Below, in pieces: positions 48,101 through 58,740 of a stretch of DNA of 64,000 nucleotides; position 1 is the stretch's first letter; the number at the start of each line of letters is the position of its first letter. A program made the translations under genes and the position numbers. The stretch is from Rhytidiadelphus loreus (Eukaryota; Streptophyta; Bryopsida; Hypnales; Hylocomiaceae). The stretch is taken from NCBI GenBank assembly GCA_947034895.1, contig OX344764.1, forward strand, positions 18,042,001 to 18,106,000. The letters are read 5' to 3'. Under the pieces are notes generated by a model. It was not told where the DNA came from, did not search any database, and worked only from the letters and a program-made list of their open reading frames with translations.

Positions 48101-50403
48101 CGGTGGGGCTCTTTGTGATGAGGAAAGCGAGGAGGCGGCGGGTGAGGAGGTTGGAGGAGAAGTGGGGGGCGGCGAAGGGGGGGACTGTGAGTTTTACTTA
48201 TGGGGAGATGCGATTGGCGACTAGAGACTTCGAGGAGGAGATTGGGAAAGGGGGGTACGGATCCGTTTTCAAAGGCGAAATCGGACAGCAAGCGCTGGTA
48301 CGTCAAGAAGATCGGATCGGACAATTTTGATGATAGGTTCTGTTTTTTGTTTGTTTGTTTGTTTGTTTGTTTGAAACAAATGAACTGTTTTGGTTTTGGA
48401 AATGCATACTTCATGGTTTCTTCGACACGTTGGTGAAACAGGCACGAGGGGAAACCTAAATTGTTGAAGGTTTTGTTGAAATCCGTGCAGTAGGGATTAG
48501 AATTCATTTAAATATAGACGTAACTTCAAAGAAATGTTAGGTTTAGAAATAAATGTACAGTATGTTACAGTCTTGTATCTACACATCGTTGTTTTGTTTT
48601 GTTGTTAAATTTGCAGTGCATTTGGGCACTGATTCAATCGTCACAGTATGATATCGTATTGTTGTTGAACATCGTTGTTTCATTCTGTTGTTAGAATTGC
48701 AGTGAAATTGGCATGTACAATTCAGTCGTATAACTGAACCTCAGAACTTGTTTGCTTTTGAGGACTCCTCTAATAGTTCAGTTCCAGGATTCCACTAATA
48801 GTCTAGTGGTTAGGATGGTGGGCTAGCGACTTCTTAAGTTGCTATGGCGGGGGCGGTCTTTTAAGTTGTTTTACCTTGCTTTTGTTGGCGGAGGCCGAAG
48901 GAGACAGTCTTGTCCACTTGCTTAACCGTTGGTGGAATGCAACTGAACTCATGCATGCCAACCCAGTGAGGTCTTATTAGAGCTAGAAATAATTGTCACA
49001 CACTTTTGACAAGTGCTACAAAACACACCCTGATTTTCAATGCAAATGTGCATCTAGGTGGCTGTAAAACGTCTCGACAAATTGAGTCCCCGTGACGACG
49101 AATTCGTGAACGAGGTGAACACAATCGGTTGCATCCATCACATCAACCTGGTGAAGCTTCACGGCTACTGCTCGTCTTCCACTCACAAGCTCCTCGTCTA
49201 TGAGTTCGTCGCCAACAGCTCCCTCGACAAACTCCTCTTCCGTCGCGATGCTAAGTCCGATTCCCCGATTCTGGAATGGCGCACCCGCTTCCAAATCGCC
49301 CTCCAAACCGCTCGCGGCTTAGCCTACCTCCATGAGGACGTGCGCGACCAACGCATCATCCACTGCGACATCAAGCCCGAGAATATCCTCCTGGACTCGA
49401 AGATGGCGGCCAAGGTTGCCGACTTCGGGTTGTCCCGCATCCTGAACCGCGAGCAGACGAGGACCATGACGAAGCACATCAGGGGGACGACGGGGTACTT
49501 GGCGCCCGAGTGGACCTCGGAGAATACACCCATCACAGCGAAGATTGACGTGTTCAGCTTCGGAATGGTGTTGCTGGAGGTTGTGAGTGGGAGAAGGAAC
49601 TTGAGGCCGCATTGGATTCATGACCAGGAGATTCACGACTCGCAGATGGAGTGTCGGTATTTCCCGCAGTGGGCATTTTCGAAAGTGGAGACGGAGGATT
49701 TTTTAGAGGTAGTGGATGGGAGGTTGCAGGGGATTGTGGATGCTAAGCAGGTAACTAAAACGCAACTGGAGGCTTTAGGGTTTGGGATTACGGTTCGGGG
49801 GAGTCTCTTCTGAATGATTGACAGCAATTGCAAAGTTTGAACTGATCTTGGGAATTTGAGCTGACTATTGGAATGGCTTGAGGGTTTACCGGCTTCTCCT
49901 GTGACAGGTTGAGAGATTGACAGTAATTTCATCGCAAACTCTGTGCAAAACTTGGGAATTTGACAATTGGAAATGGCTTTAGGGGTTGAAGAGTTTTAGG
50001 ATTTAGCAACTTCTCAGGTTGAGAGATTTTCAGTAATTCCAATTCAAATATTATACAAATACTTGCGAAAGTGAACTGAGAATTGGGCGATTCTTATGGA
50101 AATCTGATCTTGTAGGTGGAGCGAGCGTTGCTGGTGGCGTTTTGGTGTATCAATGAGAATCCGAATAAACGGCCGACGATGTCGAAAGTTGTGCAGTTGT
50201 TGGAGGGGCACATTCCGATTGAGCAACCTGTGGCCAGGCCGAGGTTTCTCGATGACATGGAGCTGGGTAGTTCGATTCCGACGTCGCGATACAATTCTTC
50301 ACGACATTCGGAAGTTGTGTTGTACACCTTCACGGATCAGCCTGTGTCTGGTCCTGTTTCGGAGGGCTTGCCTTCCGAAAGGTCCGTCTTCTTCAGCAGA
50401 TGA
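45160..50403 (+). CDS. G-type lectin S-receptor-like serine/threonine kinase, intact copy
   Basis: Single-pass plasma-membrane receptor kinase. Four exons: 45160-45525, 47056-48297, 49058-49750 and 50116-50403, all GT-AG and phase 0, giving 862 residues. In order: signal peptide (about 1-25, ILLRLLVTISTMVPFA core); B-lectin domain split by intron 1, where the mannose site is degenerate (MDTGNLVLL); EGF-like CSLYNHCGFYAICDETF with CSCPPGF; PAN-like cysteines (FCLENCLSSSICEA, DDCWL); hydrophobic span around 450-477 followed by RKARRRRVRR; and the kinase domain. The kinase has GKGGYGSVFKG (about 520-530), VAVK with K540, HCDIKPEN (about 638-645), DFGLS (658-662), GTTGYLAPEW and KRPTM. Cys in place of Arg in HRD makes it a non-RD kinase, as usual in the SD2-5 type. 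The ATG was chosen because the signal peptide follows directly; an in-frame ATG 81 nt upstream is an alternative. Ligand unknown. Confidence 0.92.
45734..46050. mobile_element. hAT-like MITE in receptor-kinase intron 1, exact 8-bp TSD (317 bp)
   Basis: Flanked by CTTAGTAC at 45726-45733 and 46051-46058. Ends CAGGGCTTTTT and AAAAAGTCCTG are inverted with one mismatch. The paralogous intron of copy 1 (about 21656-21675) reads CGTAGTAC-CTGATGG without the insert, an empty site. An 8-bp duplication with CAGGG-like termini is the hAT signature. No coding capacity. Confidence 0.88.
46366..46819. other. 454-bp insertion/deletion between the paralogous introns
   Basis: Present in intron 1 of copy 2. 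In copy 1 CACAAGCTG joins ATATACATGATC directly. It includes text distantly like the family F elements (TTACCATTTTGACTGAATATTGCC). No clean TIR or duplication, so insertion here and deletion in copy 1 are both possible. Confidence 0.5.
48345..48375 (+). repeat. (GTTT)n microsatellite in intron 2
   Basis: About seven TTTG units in the receptor-kinase intron 2, absent from the paralogous intron of copy 1. Confidence 0.85.
48799..48823 (+). other. tRNA-like A-box motif in intron 2
   Basis: TAGTCTAGTGGTTAGGAT resembles the D-arm/A-box of plant tRNA-Glu or tRNA-Asp and is also present in copy 1 (about 23875-23900, with a 2-nt insertion). No anticodon arm or GGTTCGA B-box follows, so this is at most a relic or a SINE head. 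Confidence 0.25.
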
Positions 50404-51367
50404 GGAATAGAGCTTCCCGAAAACCCTAAAACCGTAAACCGTAAACCTGAATCATGAAACATGGACCCCTGCATCCTACACCTGAAATCGTCAGTATGAG
50501 CAGCATTTGAACATGGATTTTGTTGGATTTTGTTGAGACTCAAAAGTGGATTTCAAATTCTCTTAGCATGAACATTGTCTGGCTAGATAATGAATTTTCA
50601 AAGTGTCGAAAATTGAAAATAAGTGTACCCATAATCGATCATAGGTTCTTGGGAATAGAGGTTGTAATTTTTTAGGCAAGAATTTGCAAGGATTGATCTT
50701 ACAAATGTATCACAATTTTGTGCAGATATGTTGCTGAGTATTTTATATCACATCTTCAGATCTTCTGGGGTCTGACTTGCTTGTTTGCTTGCAATTTATT
50801 CACAAAAGAGGTTGCACTGTGTGCAAATACTTAAAAAACATTTATGAATGTTTTCATTGTTAAACTATAATGAAAAGTTGTTTGAAGACTTTTTAGGGTT
50901 AGATGCATGTGACTGAAGCAACAACTCAAGATAAAACAGGAGTGAAGTTTTAGGATTGTCAATATTTGTTGAAATTTTTTCAGAACTTACTCTTTAGAAT
51001 TTTTTTGAAGAGAGATTGAAGCTTTCGTTCTCTCTTGCTTAATATGTGTGATTTTGATTGCCGTTTATGTTGTAGAAGGGCGATAACAACATGCTGCTAA
51101 CCAAAATTAGAATGTAGCTCTCAGACGGTACTGGCACGTCTGCTTTACACTTCTCGTCATAGAACTTGTGATAGGTAAAATTGAAAATCAAGTCAAGCAA
51201 GTTGCACAATGTCAACAAACAGTCAAATTGAAACAATATAACTTAATACTATCACACAAAGCCAAAGTCGAGAGGAAGTGGGTTACTGTACAAAATTGGA
51301 AAAAATTATTTCACAATGCACCAATTGTGCTGATATAATACAAGTGAGATGGCTATGAAACAAGTAA

Positions 51368-51645
51368 TCACAGTACCATCTGAGAGCTACATTCTAATTT
51401 TTTTGGCTTTTCTAATTTCTCAACAATAACTGCAGTAATTGTAGAAGCCGGTAGTAATTGTAATGCTGTCATTTCCAATTGCAATAAAATACATAGTCTA
51501 CACGACGGTAGTGCAACACGTGGTCGACCAGGGCAAGAAACAAAAAGATGAGAATGTGCACCCTGAAATGTACAGAGGGTGCACATACCTCATATAAGTT
51601 TCAAGCCAGGCCAGCGCACCGACGTCACAGCAACCAAGGGAGAAA
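51368..51645 (-). other. Probable 3' untranslated region/terminator flank of the starch synthase
   Basis: Follows the stop codon. A donor-like TATGAG|GTATGTG at 51590 (minus strand) marks a possible 3'-UTR intron. The equivalent donor-like site also lies at the right breakpoint of duplication copy 1 (27432). The sequence downstream (to about 51230) is alignable with 27060-27430. A poly(A) signal was not singled out. Confidence 0.45.
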
Positions 51646-54600
51646 TCATGCGATGGAAGCAGGAGAATGTCCATCTTCAACAGTCTGCTCGTACAGCTTG
51701 ATGTATTGGTCAATTGGAGCCGCATCCCAACTCATGTTGAACGACATCACTTTCTTCACAAGCTCTGTCCACCATTCTGGTTGTTCCTTGTAATATTGCA
51801 GCGTCCGGTCCAAAGCCTTTGCCAATGCCTGCTTGCAACAAGCCAAACCCTTTATAAAGTTAGGAACCTGAAGGAATATGGTTAGCACCTTGTAAGATGT
51901 TGTTGCCTTTTGTTTGTGAGACATATTCCAATGCAAATTGACAATTCGATTGTAGCGAAATGCACAATTATGATCTAAGGCAGGTAGCGTCACTTCATTG
52001 CGTCACAGAAGAAAGTTATGCGTCACTCACTTCTTCAGTTGGTTCAACGAAGACAAATCCGTTGCGCTTCTCCACAGGGATATGCTTTTGGTCGACATCG
52101 AACACACTGCAATCAACCCCACAGAACATGTAAATCGTAGAGTTTTATAGAGCCTCGCAGTGATCTAAATAGTCTTATCTCTCGCTCCTCTTCAACTTTC
52201 AGAAAATGAAATAAATTCAATCCCATCAGAAGATTTAAGACACGAAATCGAGTAGGTGGAGTGAAAATACAAACCTGTCAGTCAAACCACCAGTCTTGCG
52301 AGCAACAGGAATGGTTCCGTACCTCATTGAGTACATCTGCATACAACCAATTCGACGTTTAAAACTTGCCAAGTCCAACGAGCTTCAACTTGATCACAAC
52401 CTCAAGTATTTCACAAATTATAGATGGAAACTTCGAAATAATCGTATGCATCTATTCATAACGGTGAGAAACTTTTAGTGACTTAAGAAAGTGTGATAGG
52501 GACAATAGACAGTGAGTTTCGAAGTAGATACACCTCTCTACACTTCAAAATTCAGACGTCTTTAGTATCACCTTCTCCCAAATCAAATCCTTTGCTATCT
52601 CAACCAAATTCTAGGGAACGGATGAAGTTGAAACTGACCTGAGTCAGCCCACAGGGCTCGAAGATGGAGGGTATCACGAATATGTCGGCAGCAGCGTAAA
52701 TGTTACGTGTGAGAGTTTCTTCACACCTTAGGACAAGCCGAATATGAGGATGATTTTCAAACTGCTTTGCAAGCTCATCAAACTCTTTCTGCAAATCAAA
52801 ATCACATCATACTCGGTGTTAAGCAATATTCTCCGCATACTTGTGAACATTCACATATACATAAATATATATGAAAGCTATTGATGTACTTGCAAATTGT
52901 GGCTATTAATGGAAGACATCCTTTGAATGGATCAGCCGACTTCAACCTACAAAAGGTGAATGCTTTTATCATACCTTGATGCTAGGAATTTGACTGGTGC
53001 CTTGCAGAATGAATTGCCCTCCACGTTTGAGAGTGTGGAAAATGGCCGAGCGAAGGAGATGCACACCCTTCTGGGGTACCAATCTTGATACACAGCAAAC
53101 CTGCCAGAAAATACACATACATACCAATTAATCCCCAAGTCCAAGGTCAAAAGTGGAAAATTCTATCCGTTTAGAATTTGAAATGAACCATTAGGAAGCT
53201 TCAAGGAGGGCTGTCAAGATATACCAACAGAAAAAACGAGACTATGACCTACATCTTTTTAACAGTAAAAACATATTTTCAAGTTTATTGTAGCGGACTT
53301 AGAGCTTCCACAACGGACTTTCAGGAAACAAAACGATCACATGCAGGCGTTTAATTCATGAGCTTACAAGAGGTCGTTTGGCGTCAATGCCTTCCGTCGA
53401 CATGCCGAGGAGAAGCCGGAGATTGTTTTTCAGCACCTCCTTCCCCTTCAAATTCTCCTTGCTGAAGTGGTGCTTCAGATAGGTATCAGTCGCGGGATTC
53501 CATACATTGTCATCAATGCCGTTCACGATACCGTAAAACTTCTTGGTCAGCTTTCTGAGAGTGGTATGCAAACCTTCTCCTCCCTGCACAATTAAATAAT
53601 AACAACAAATGATACTATTAAATAACATCAAATACACTGATAGACAGTTCTGATGGTGAAAGAAAGACATTCAAAACCACTCTCAACATTTTCACTTTTA
53701 ATATGGTGTAATTGCTCACCTCAGATGTGAGAACCTCTTTAGCATAAGTAGGAGACACTGTTGTGATGAAGTCCGCATGTATAAGACCACTCTGAACATC
53801 ACAAACAGTAACATTAATAATCACTATAACATTGTAATAATTACTAGTGTTGCATTTGATGGTGACATAAAAGAAGCACTTGGCTTTACAAGAAGATGGT
53901 CTAGAAACCTTTTCATAAATTTTAGAATTAGGTCCATTCCCAAGAGCTGGGTGAGATAACGGAACAAGATATGCTATAAGAGAAAATGAAATTAAAAAAG
54001 GCTTGGGTGGGTGGTATTTGAGATCTCAATCTCACCTTGAGAAGGTTAATTTTGTCCGGCGAAACGTTATCCTGGAAATTATCCTTGTGCAAAGGTGCGT
54101 TGAACTGAATACCACATGCCAAGAGCTCCTCCATGGAACCCTTTCCTTGAGGTTCAAAATTATGACAGGTGAAGGCAATCTTTGCGTTTAGACCCGATTT
54201 GGCATAAATGCTCTTGTACAACGGTGCCTGCAAGCATAAGAACCATAAGACACAAATGAATCAGAATCAAAGTTTCAAACAAACAGGAGTTTGTATTTAG
54301 TGCAAAAAATGGCAACTTGGAAGAGATTGAAGAAACCAAAGAGGGGTTCGAACAGGTACTTACCACGACGGCCACTGGCCAGTCGTGACAGTGAATGATG
54401 TCAGGCCGCTTGCCGAATTGCACCAGAAACCCCAGCGCCGCCCTTGAGAAGTACGTGAAGCGCTTCAGGTCATCCGGCTGGCAGTAGACAGAATCACGGT
54501 CGAAAAGGTTCGCTGGATGCTGAGGGTCGATGAAGTACACCGAAAGGCCTACACCAATTGCAATCTTTACGTGAGACTCCACTCGATTTTGGTGAAATTT

Positions 54601-56807
54601 TATCAAGCAATCTTTGCACCAAAAATATTCTTAATTGCAGTAGCATGTTAGAAGCACGATAGATGTAAATCTGCAGATTCACCAAGTGGCATGGGATCCT
54701 AATGTAGTATAAAGTGCACCTAGCTTTGTTCACGAATACTCACAAAACAAAGCACAGAAAGAAACGATGAAAGGCAAGCTCTTCTAAAGTTGATGGCGGG
54801 GGCAATCACTGACTTACCTTCAACCTCGCCAGTCCACACCTCATTCTTGTGCAAAGAACCCTCAAAGTAAGAGTAAAATTGCTTGTTCAGTTTCTGCACA
54901 GTCCAGCCCATATTCCATTCAAACATCGGAACAGGATTGCAAGAAACCACATATTTTATATCTTAATAACAAATATAACAAAAATGATTTTCAAAGTGAA
55001 AATACATGGGAAGTTCTAACTGTTAATTTCGAAACCACCATTTGAAAATTTCTGAACTTTTCATTATTCAATCCGACTATAGTAATGTAGATGAGAAGGA
55101 CGACATGACCATTAATGTCATTAAACACATACTTCTGATAATTTTTACCACAATAGTACCTTACAAACCCCAATTTATATCTAAACTTTGTAAAAGATTT
55201 AAACAGGGGCAAGCAAGGATGCACCGACCACAGAAATTTCAGCAGTGGAAATGGAAACATCTTTTTGTGAACGGTCAAACAACTAGTTGCAAATTGAAAA
55301 TGGAACGGGAGTGAAAACTAACCTTGAAATTCTTGACTCCGGTCAAATCCAGAGTCCTGTATTTTGGGATAATGATCTCCACTTGGTGACCCTTCTTTTG
55401 AAGTGCTCGGCCAAGTCCTGTCACCACATCGCCCAAACCTCCGACCTGGAGATCATCGAACGAAACAGACGTTTTAATTAAGTTAGTGAACTCCGGAGAT
55501 CGTTCCTACACCTCAATCTTCTTCTGAAGCTTGAACAACACTAATTTCCAATTACGAAGCTGTAAAAGAGATTTATAAACAAAAACATGTACAACAAGAC
55601 TGAGGATGAAAACTAAAGACTAAGAAAACCCTACCTTGGCGACAGGAGCCATTTCTGTGGCAAGATGCACCACGTGGTACTTGGGCCTTCTGCATAAATC
55701 AACAACCGGATTGAAAAGGGTCAGCAAAACCAAATTGGAGCTCTGAGATTAATACCGAAACGACGAAGAGATCCAAAACCACGAAACTAAACTGGGGTTA
55801 GTCACTCGTTTTTGAGCGAAGTATGGCCAGAATTTGAAATATGGCCAGCAATTAGGTCTGTAGCGATAAGCCAGTGAGAAACGCTAGAAGGAAGATGCAA
55901 TGATGTAGCCAGACCATACAAAAAAATCTTGAAAACTTGTTACAAAATAGGCAGAAATAAGAAAAAAATGATGCGAGACTTGTTAGAACTTGTAGCCTCA
56001 ACTAAAGTCTTAGGGGCGCCTACAACTGAAACCAAAAAAATGGAGATTGAGAGGTACCGCTTGAGAGAAGCTGGGAGATCAAGGTTGTGGAGAAACCCAG
56101 CCACGAGCTTCTGCACATTCTGGGGGTCATTCTTCGGCGCAACTCGAGCTGCGGGTCGAACATGGCGTCCTCGCGGGACAGGCCGCGGCACGGCTACCTT
56201 GGTAACGAAGTCGGCGCCACTTCCGTAACGAGATAAAACCAAGGCGCTGCTACTTCTTACAAGCTATGCATCACAACCAAAGTCCACATGGAAATTAATG
56301 ATCTAGCTACCGATCGCCGTCAGAAACTCGAGCCTACTAAAGTAGTAATCTCGGACCCACAACAAAAAAGAATGTCACCCACATGGCAACCTAATATTTG
56401 ACATGAGCAGCACTTACTAGTAAAATGAAAATGAAAAGCATGAGAGCCAGAGTTCTACAAAATGTTCATAATGGTAGCCAAACTTCGCATGAAAAAGTAC
56501 CAAATTATTATCACCACTACAAATTGTGACCCTCGTGGTCACCTCGTTTTTGACATACCGCAAAACAGGGGTGCAAATCAAAGGTACGAAAGCCAGATTT
56601 CGACATGAGATTCATCATAGTACACAAGTTTTTCAAAGACAGTACCACACTATGATCACGACTACAAAATTGTTTCCAGGTTGTTCACTATGTACCAGAT
56701 CAGGTACATAAATAAAAAAGAGACTCAAAAACAAAGGCTCCAAGGAACTACATTACCTGGTGTTCGTTTGAGCGGGTCGATCCCGGAGTTCTCTTGGGCA
56801 GGGTCAT
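51646..56807 (-). CDS. Starch synthase, SSIII/IV/V clade, SSIV-like catalytic core
   Basis: Plastid ADP-glucose:glucan transferase (GT5 plus GT1) that elongates alpha-1,4-glucans. Exons on the minus strand: 56242 or 56197-56058, 55689-55635, 55445-55323, 54893-54818, 54548-54364, 54227-54036, 53791-53720, 53583-53368, 53100-52975, 52788-52639, 52336-52275, 52106-52031 and 51867-51646 (stop). All phases agree. Motifs: MAPVAK|VGGLGDV (the KxGGL glucosyl-donor site, split by an intron), YFIDPQHP, IIHCHDW, FTCHNFEPQG, TTVSPTYAKEV, NGIDDNVWNPATD, RLVPQKG, IFEPCGLTQ and KTGGLTD. FIDPQHP and CHNFEPQG favour SSIV over SSIII or GBSS. The 5' end is inferred: an ATG exon 56807-56757 ending CAG|gtaatg joins in frame to an acceptor before 56197, giving about 581 residues. 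That leaves a basic, Ser/Arg/Pro-rich, transit-peptide-like N-terminus and no long coiled coil. Confidence 0.88.
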
Positions 56808-57902
56808 GTCGAGCCGACGTTCGACTAGCACTTGCGGTTCTGTTACACCACGACGTCGTCACAGAAAGTCATGATCAGTACGTACTACTTACACAATTCA
56901 TAACCCTCTCAATCAAACTTCTGCAGCGCGCGACAACACAAGTGGAATGCTAGCTAGCTGCCCCATGGAGAGATGGTACAGATCGACATGTACTCTACAA
57001 TACAAGAGGTGTGTCACATGAGCAGAGCAGCAGTCCTCACAACATTTCTACTATACAGCTTCACTAGCAAACACTCACAAAAACTCTAGCTACTCGTCTT
57101 TGGTACAGCATTGGATTTGCTTTTCACATTGTCATGAGCGTTAAACGTCGTTACTTACAATATTCACCGACTCTTCCACACCAACGTTGAGAAAATCACC
57201 GACCGACTAGCTTTGCCAACCACCTTAGCTACGTGCTCGCAAGAAAAAGTCCAGCTGCCCGTTCGATAGCAGCGTACCAACTCCACAAGCTAGTTGCAAC
57301 GAAACCGAAACTAAATAAAACCTCCACCGTACTAGCTACCGCAGTAACTCCAGATCACGAACCTCTGTAGAAATCCACCGACACAGCCCACTTCAAAAGA
57401 ACGTGCGCACGAACTGATCGATCGATCGAACGAACTCGCTCTATCCCGGCCACTTACAGCTGCTCTAACCAAACACTGATCGATCTATCAACGCTCACTG
57501 AAGTAACAAAATCAAGAGAATGAACACAGTGCTGTATATATGCAATGAATACACGAACTAGCTAGCGGATCCCCAAACTGCAGGTTCAAAATTGCTGGAT
57601 CCCCAAACTGCTGGTTTGCAACGCTCGATTGCAATTCAATAGTCAAACAAAAGTAACTCGATCGATCTGTAGAGCGAGCGAGCTTCAATGCAAAAATTAA
57701 ACAGGCTAGCTACAGAACTTCCGTCAATGGAAAATCGGCTTGCACAGACGACTAAAGCGTGACCCGATTGCAGACTGGACGAGCTTGAAGACTGCTTCGA
57801 TCTCGGCGTGCATGAAGAGAGATATTTGATATTGTAGCGCAAGATAAGACTTGAGTGCAGATCGAGTTGATGAGATGCCTGAAGAGGGATGAGAGGGTCA
57901 GG
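56808..57902 (-). promoter_or_regulatory. 5' leader of the starch synthase gene
   Basis: Between the inferred start codon and the TATA-like box. Moderate GC, with repeated CGATCGATC-type stretches (57415-57435 and 57655-57665). It probably contains transcribed leader and one or more introns, but the exon structure cannot be fixed by eye. The 119-codon frame at 57995-57636 crosses the presumed promoter and is not called a gene. Confidence 0.4.
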
Positions 57903-57910
57903 ATTTATAG
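57903..57910 (-). promoter_or_regulatory. TATA-like box of the starch synthase gene
   Basis: Minus strand CTATAAAT, followed about 30 nt downstream by a CT-rich stretch (CTCATCCCTCTTCAGG) suitable for transcription start. It is placed by context only. Confidence 0.45.
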
Positions 57911-58469
57911 TTTGTGACAAGGGGTGATGACTCATCTCGAGGAACAGTGCGCAAACTGAAATTTTTAATGGAAAATTAATGGAAAAAAGGAGCAAAAATA
58001 AAAAAGGGCCGGTGGGGTGTGCGTTCTAGCTGTCGTTTTTGCTTATTTGGGAGTTGGAAACCAGTTGGGTGGGGTGGGTGCCACTTGGCATTAGACACTT
58101 GGCAGACTGTAGGGGATTGTTGGAGGGACCCAGGGTAGTAAGTTAATGGCTTGGGCCGTATCCAATGGAGGCGATGCAGGAAGAAGATCTTCTGCTTTTC
58201 GTTGCAATTGATTGCGCCTGCAATTATGGAAGTGGGGTCCGTGAGAGCGAAATTCTGACAAATCTCCCTCGGGGTCAGATCAGGCACGCAGTCGTCGTTT
58301 GAATTTTGAAAAATTTGACAATTTTGACAATCTGTTATCTGTGCTGTGCCGGCGGGGTCAGTTGCCTTGAAAATCCCCAGGCAAGGCAAAGTTAGTGGAG
58401 CCAAATTCCGTGCGGTGTCGGAATGGGAGATGAATTTTTGGAGTTTTGTAACCAACCATCTAAGCCCTG
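57911..58469. other. Upstream of the starch synthase promoter
   Basis: GC content near that of the leader. A 159-codon minus-strand frame (58455-57976) exists but is not recognisable and overlaps the promoter side, so no gene is called. Confidence 0.4.
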
Positions 58470-58740
58470 GAACTGAATTTTAGGCAAGGTAAACTTCTCA
58501 AAATATTTATCAGTGAATTTTCCTTCAAAGGCAAGAGGATTTGGCATCTAACCCAAGTTGTTTCGTATTTTTTGGATCATTTTTGAATTAGTTATGAAAT
58601 TTTTAAGTTGAACTACCCTAGGGCTCCAAAACCGCCCACCCCTGAAATGTACACTGTTGGTACATCAGTAAAGGCTATGAAAAAACAGCATGTACAAACT
58701 GTGTACATTTATTGGGTGGGCGGTTCTAAATGCCCGAATT
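58470..58740. repeat. Dispersed repeat family E, copy 2
   Basis: Collinear with 13725-14040. Its core is the inverted pair CCGCCCACCC/GGGTGGGCGG enclosing AAATGTACAC and GTGTACATTT (58630-58723). Confidence 0.6.

Larger units (their letters stand above)
42630..51590 (+). repeat. Segmental duplication, copy 2 (probable ancestral locus)
   Basis: Collinear with 17360-27432. Its right end runs into the 3' untranslated region of the starch synthase gene, whose last coding exon begins at 51646. Because the same 3' flank without the gene is found in copy 1, this copy is inferred to be the source. Copy 2 has its own insertions: a hAT-like MITE at 45734-46050 and a 454-bp block at 46366-46819. Confidence 0.9.

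Noticed and set aside
48799..48870. tRNA gene in receptor-kinase intron 2
   Set aside because: Only an A-box-like stretch is present; no cloverleaf, anticodon arm or B-box.
49037..49636. Antisense frames opposite the kinase exons (also 24127-24840)
   Set aside because: Shadows of GC-richer kinase exons on the other strand, with no independent motif or start context.
54818..54961. Longer starch synthase exon starting after TTAAG at 54962
   Set aside because: The reading frame is open, but the phase does not fit the donor at 55322. The acceptor GTGCAG before 54893 fits phase 0 and gives the expected family length.
51646..56807. Granule-bound starch synthase
   Set aside because: FIDPQHP, FTCHNFEPQG, IFEPCGLTQ and KTGGLTD fit the SSIII/IV/V clade, not GBSS.
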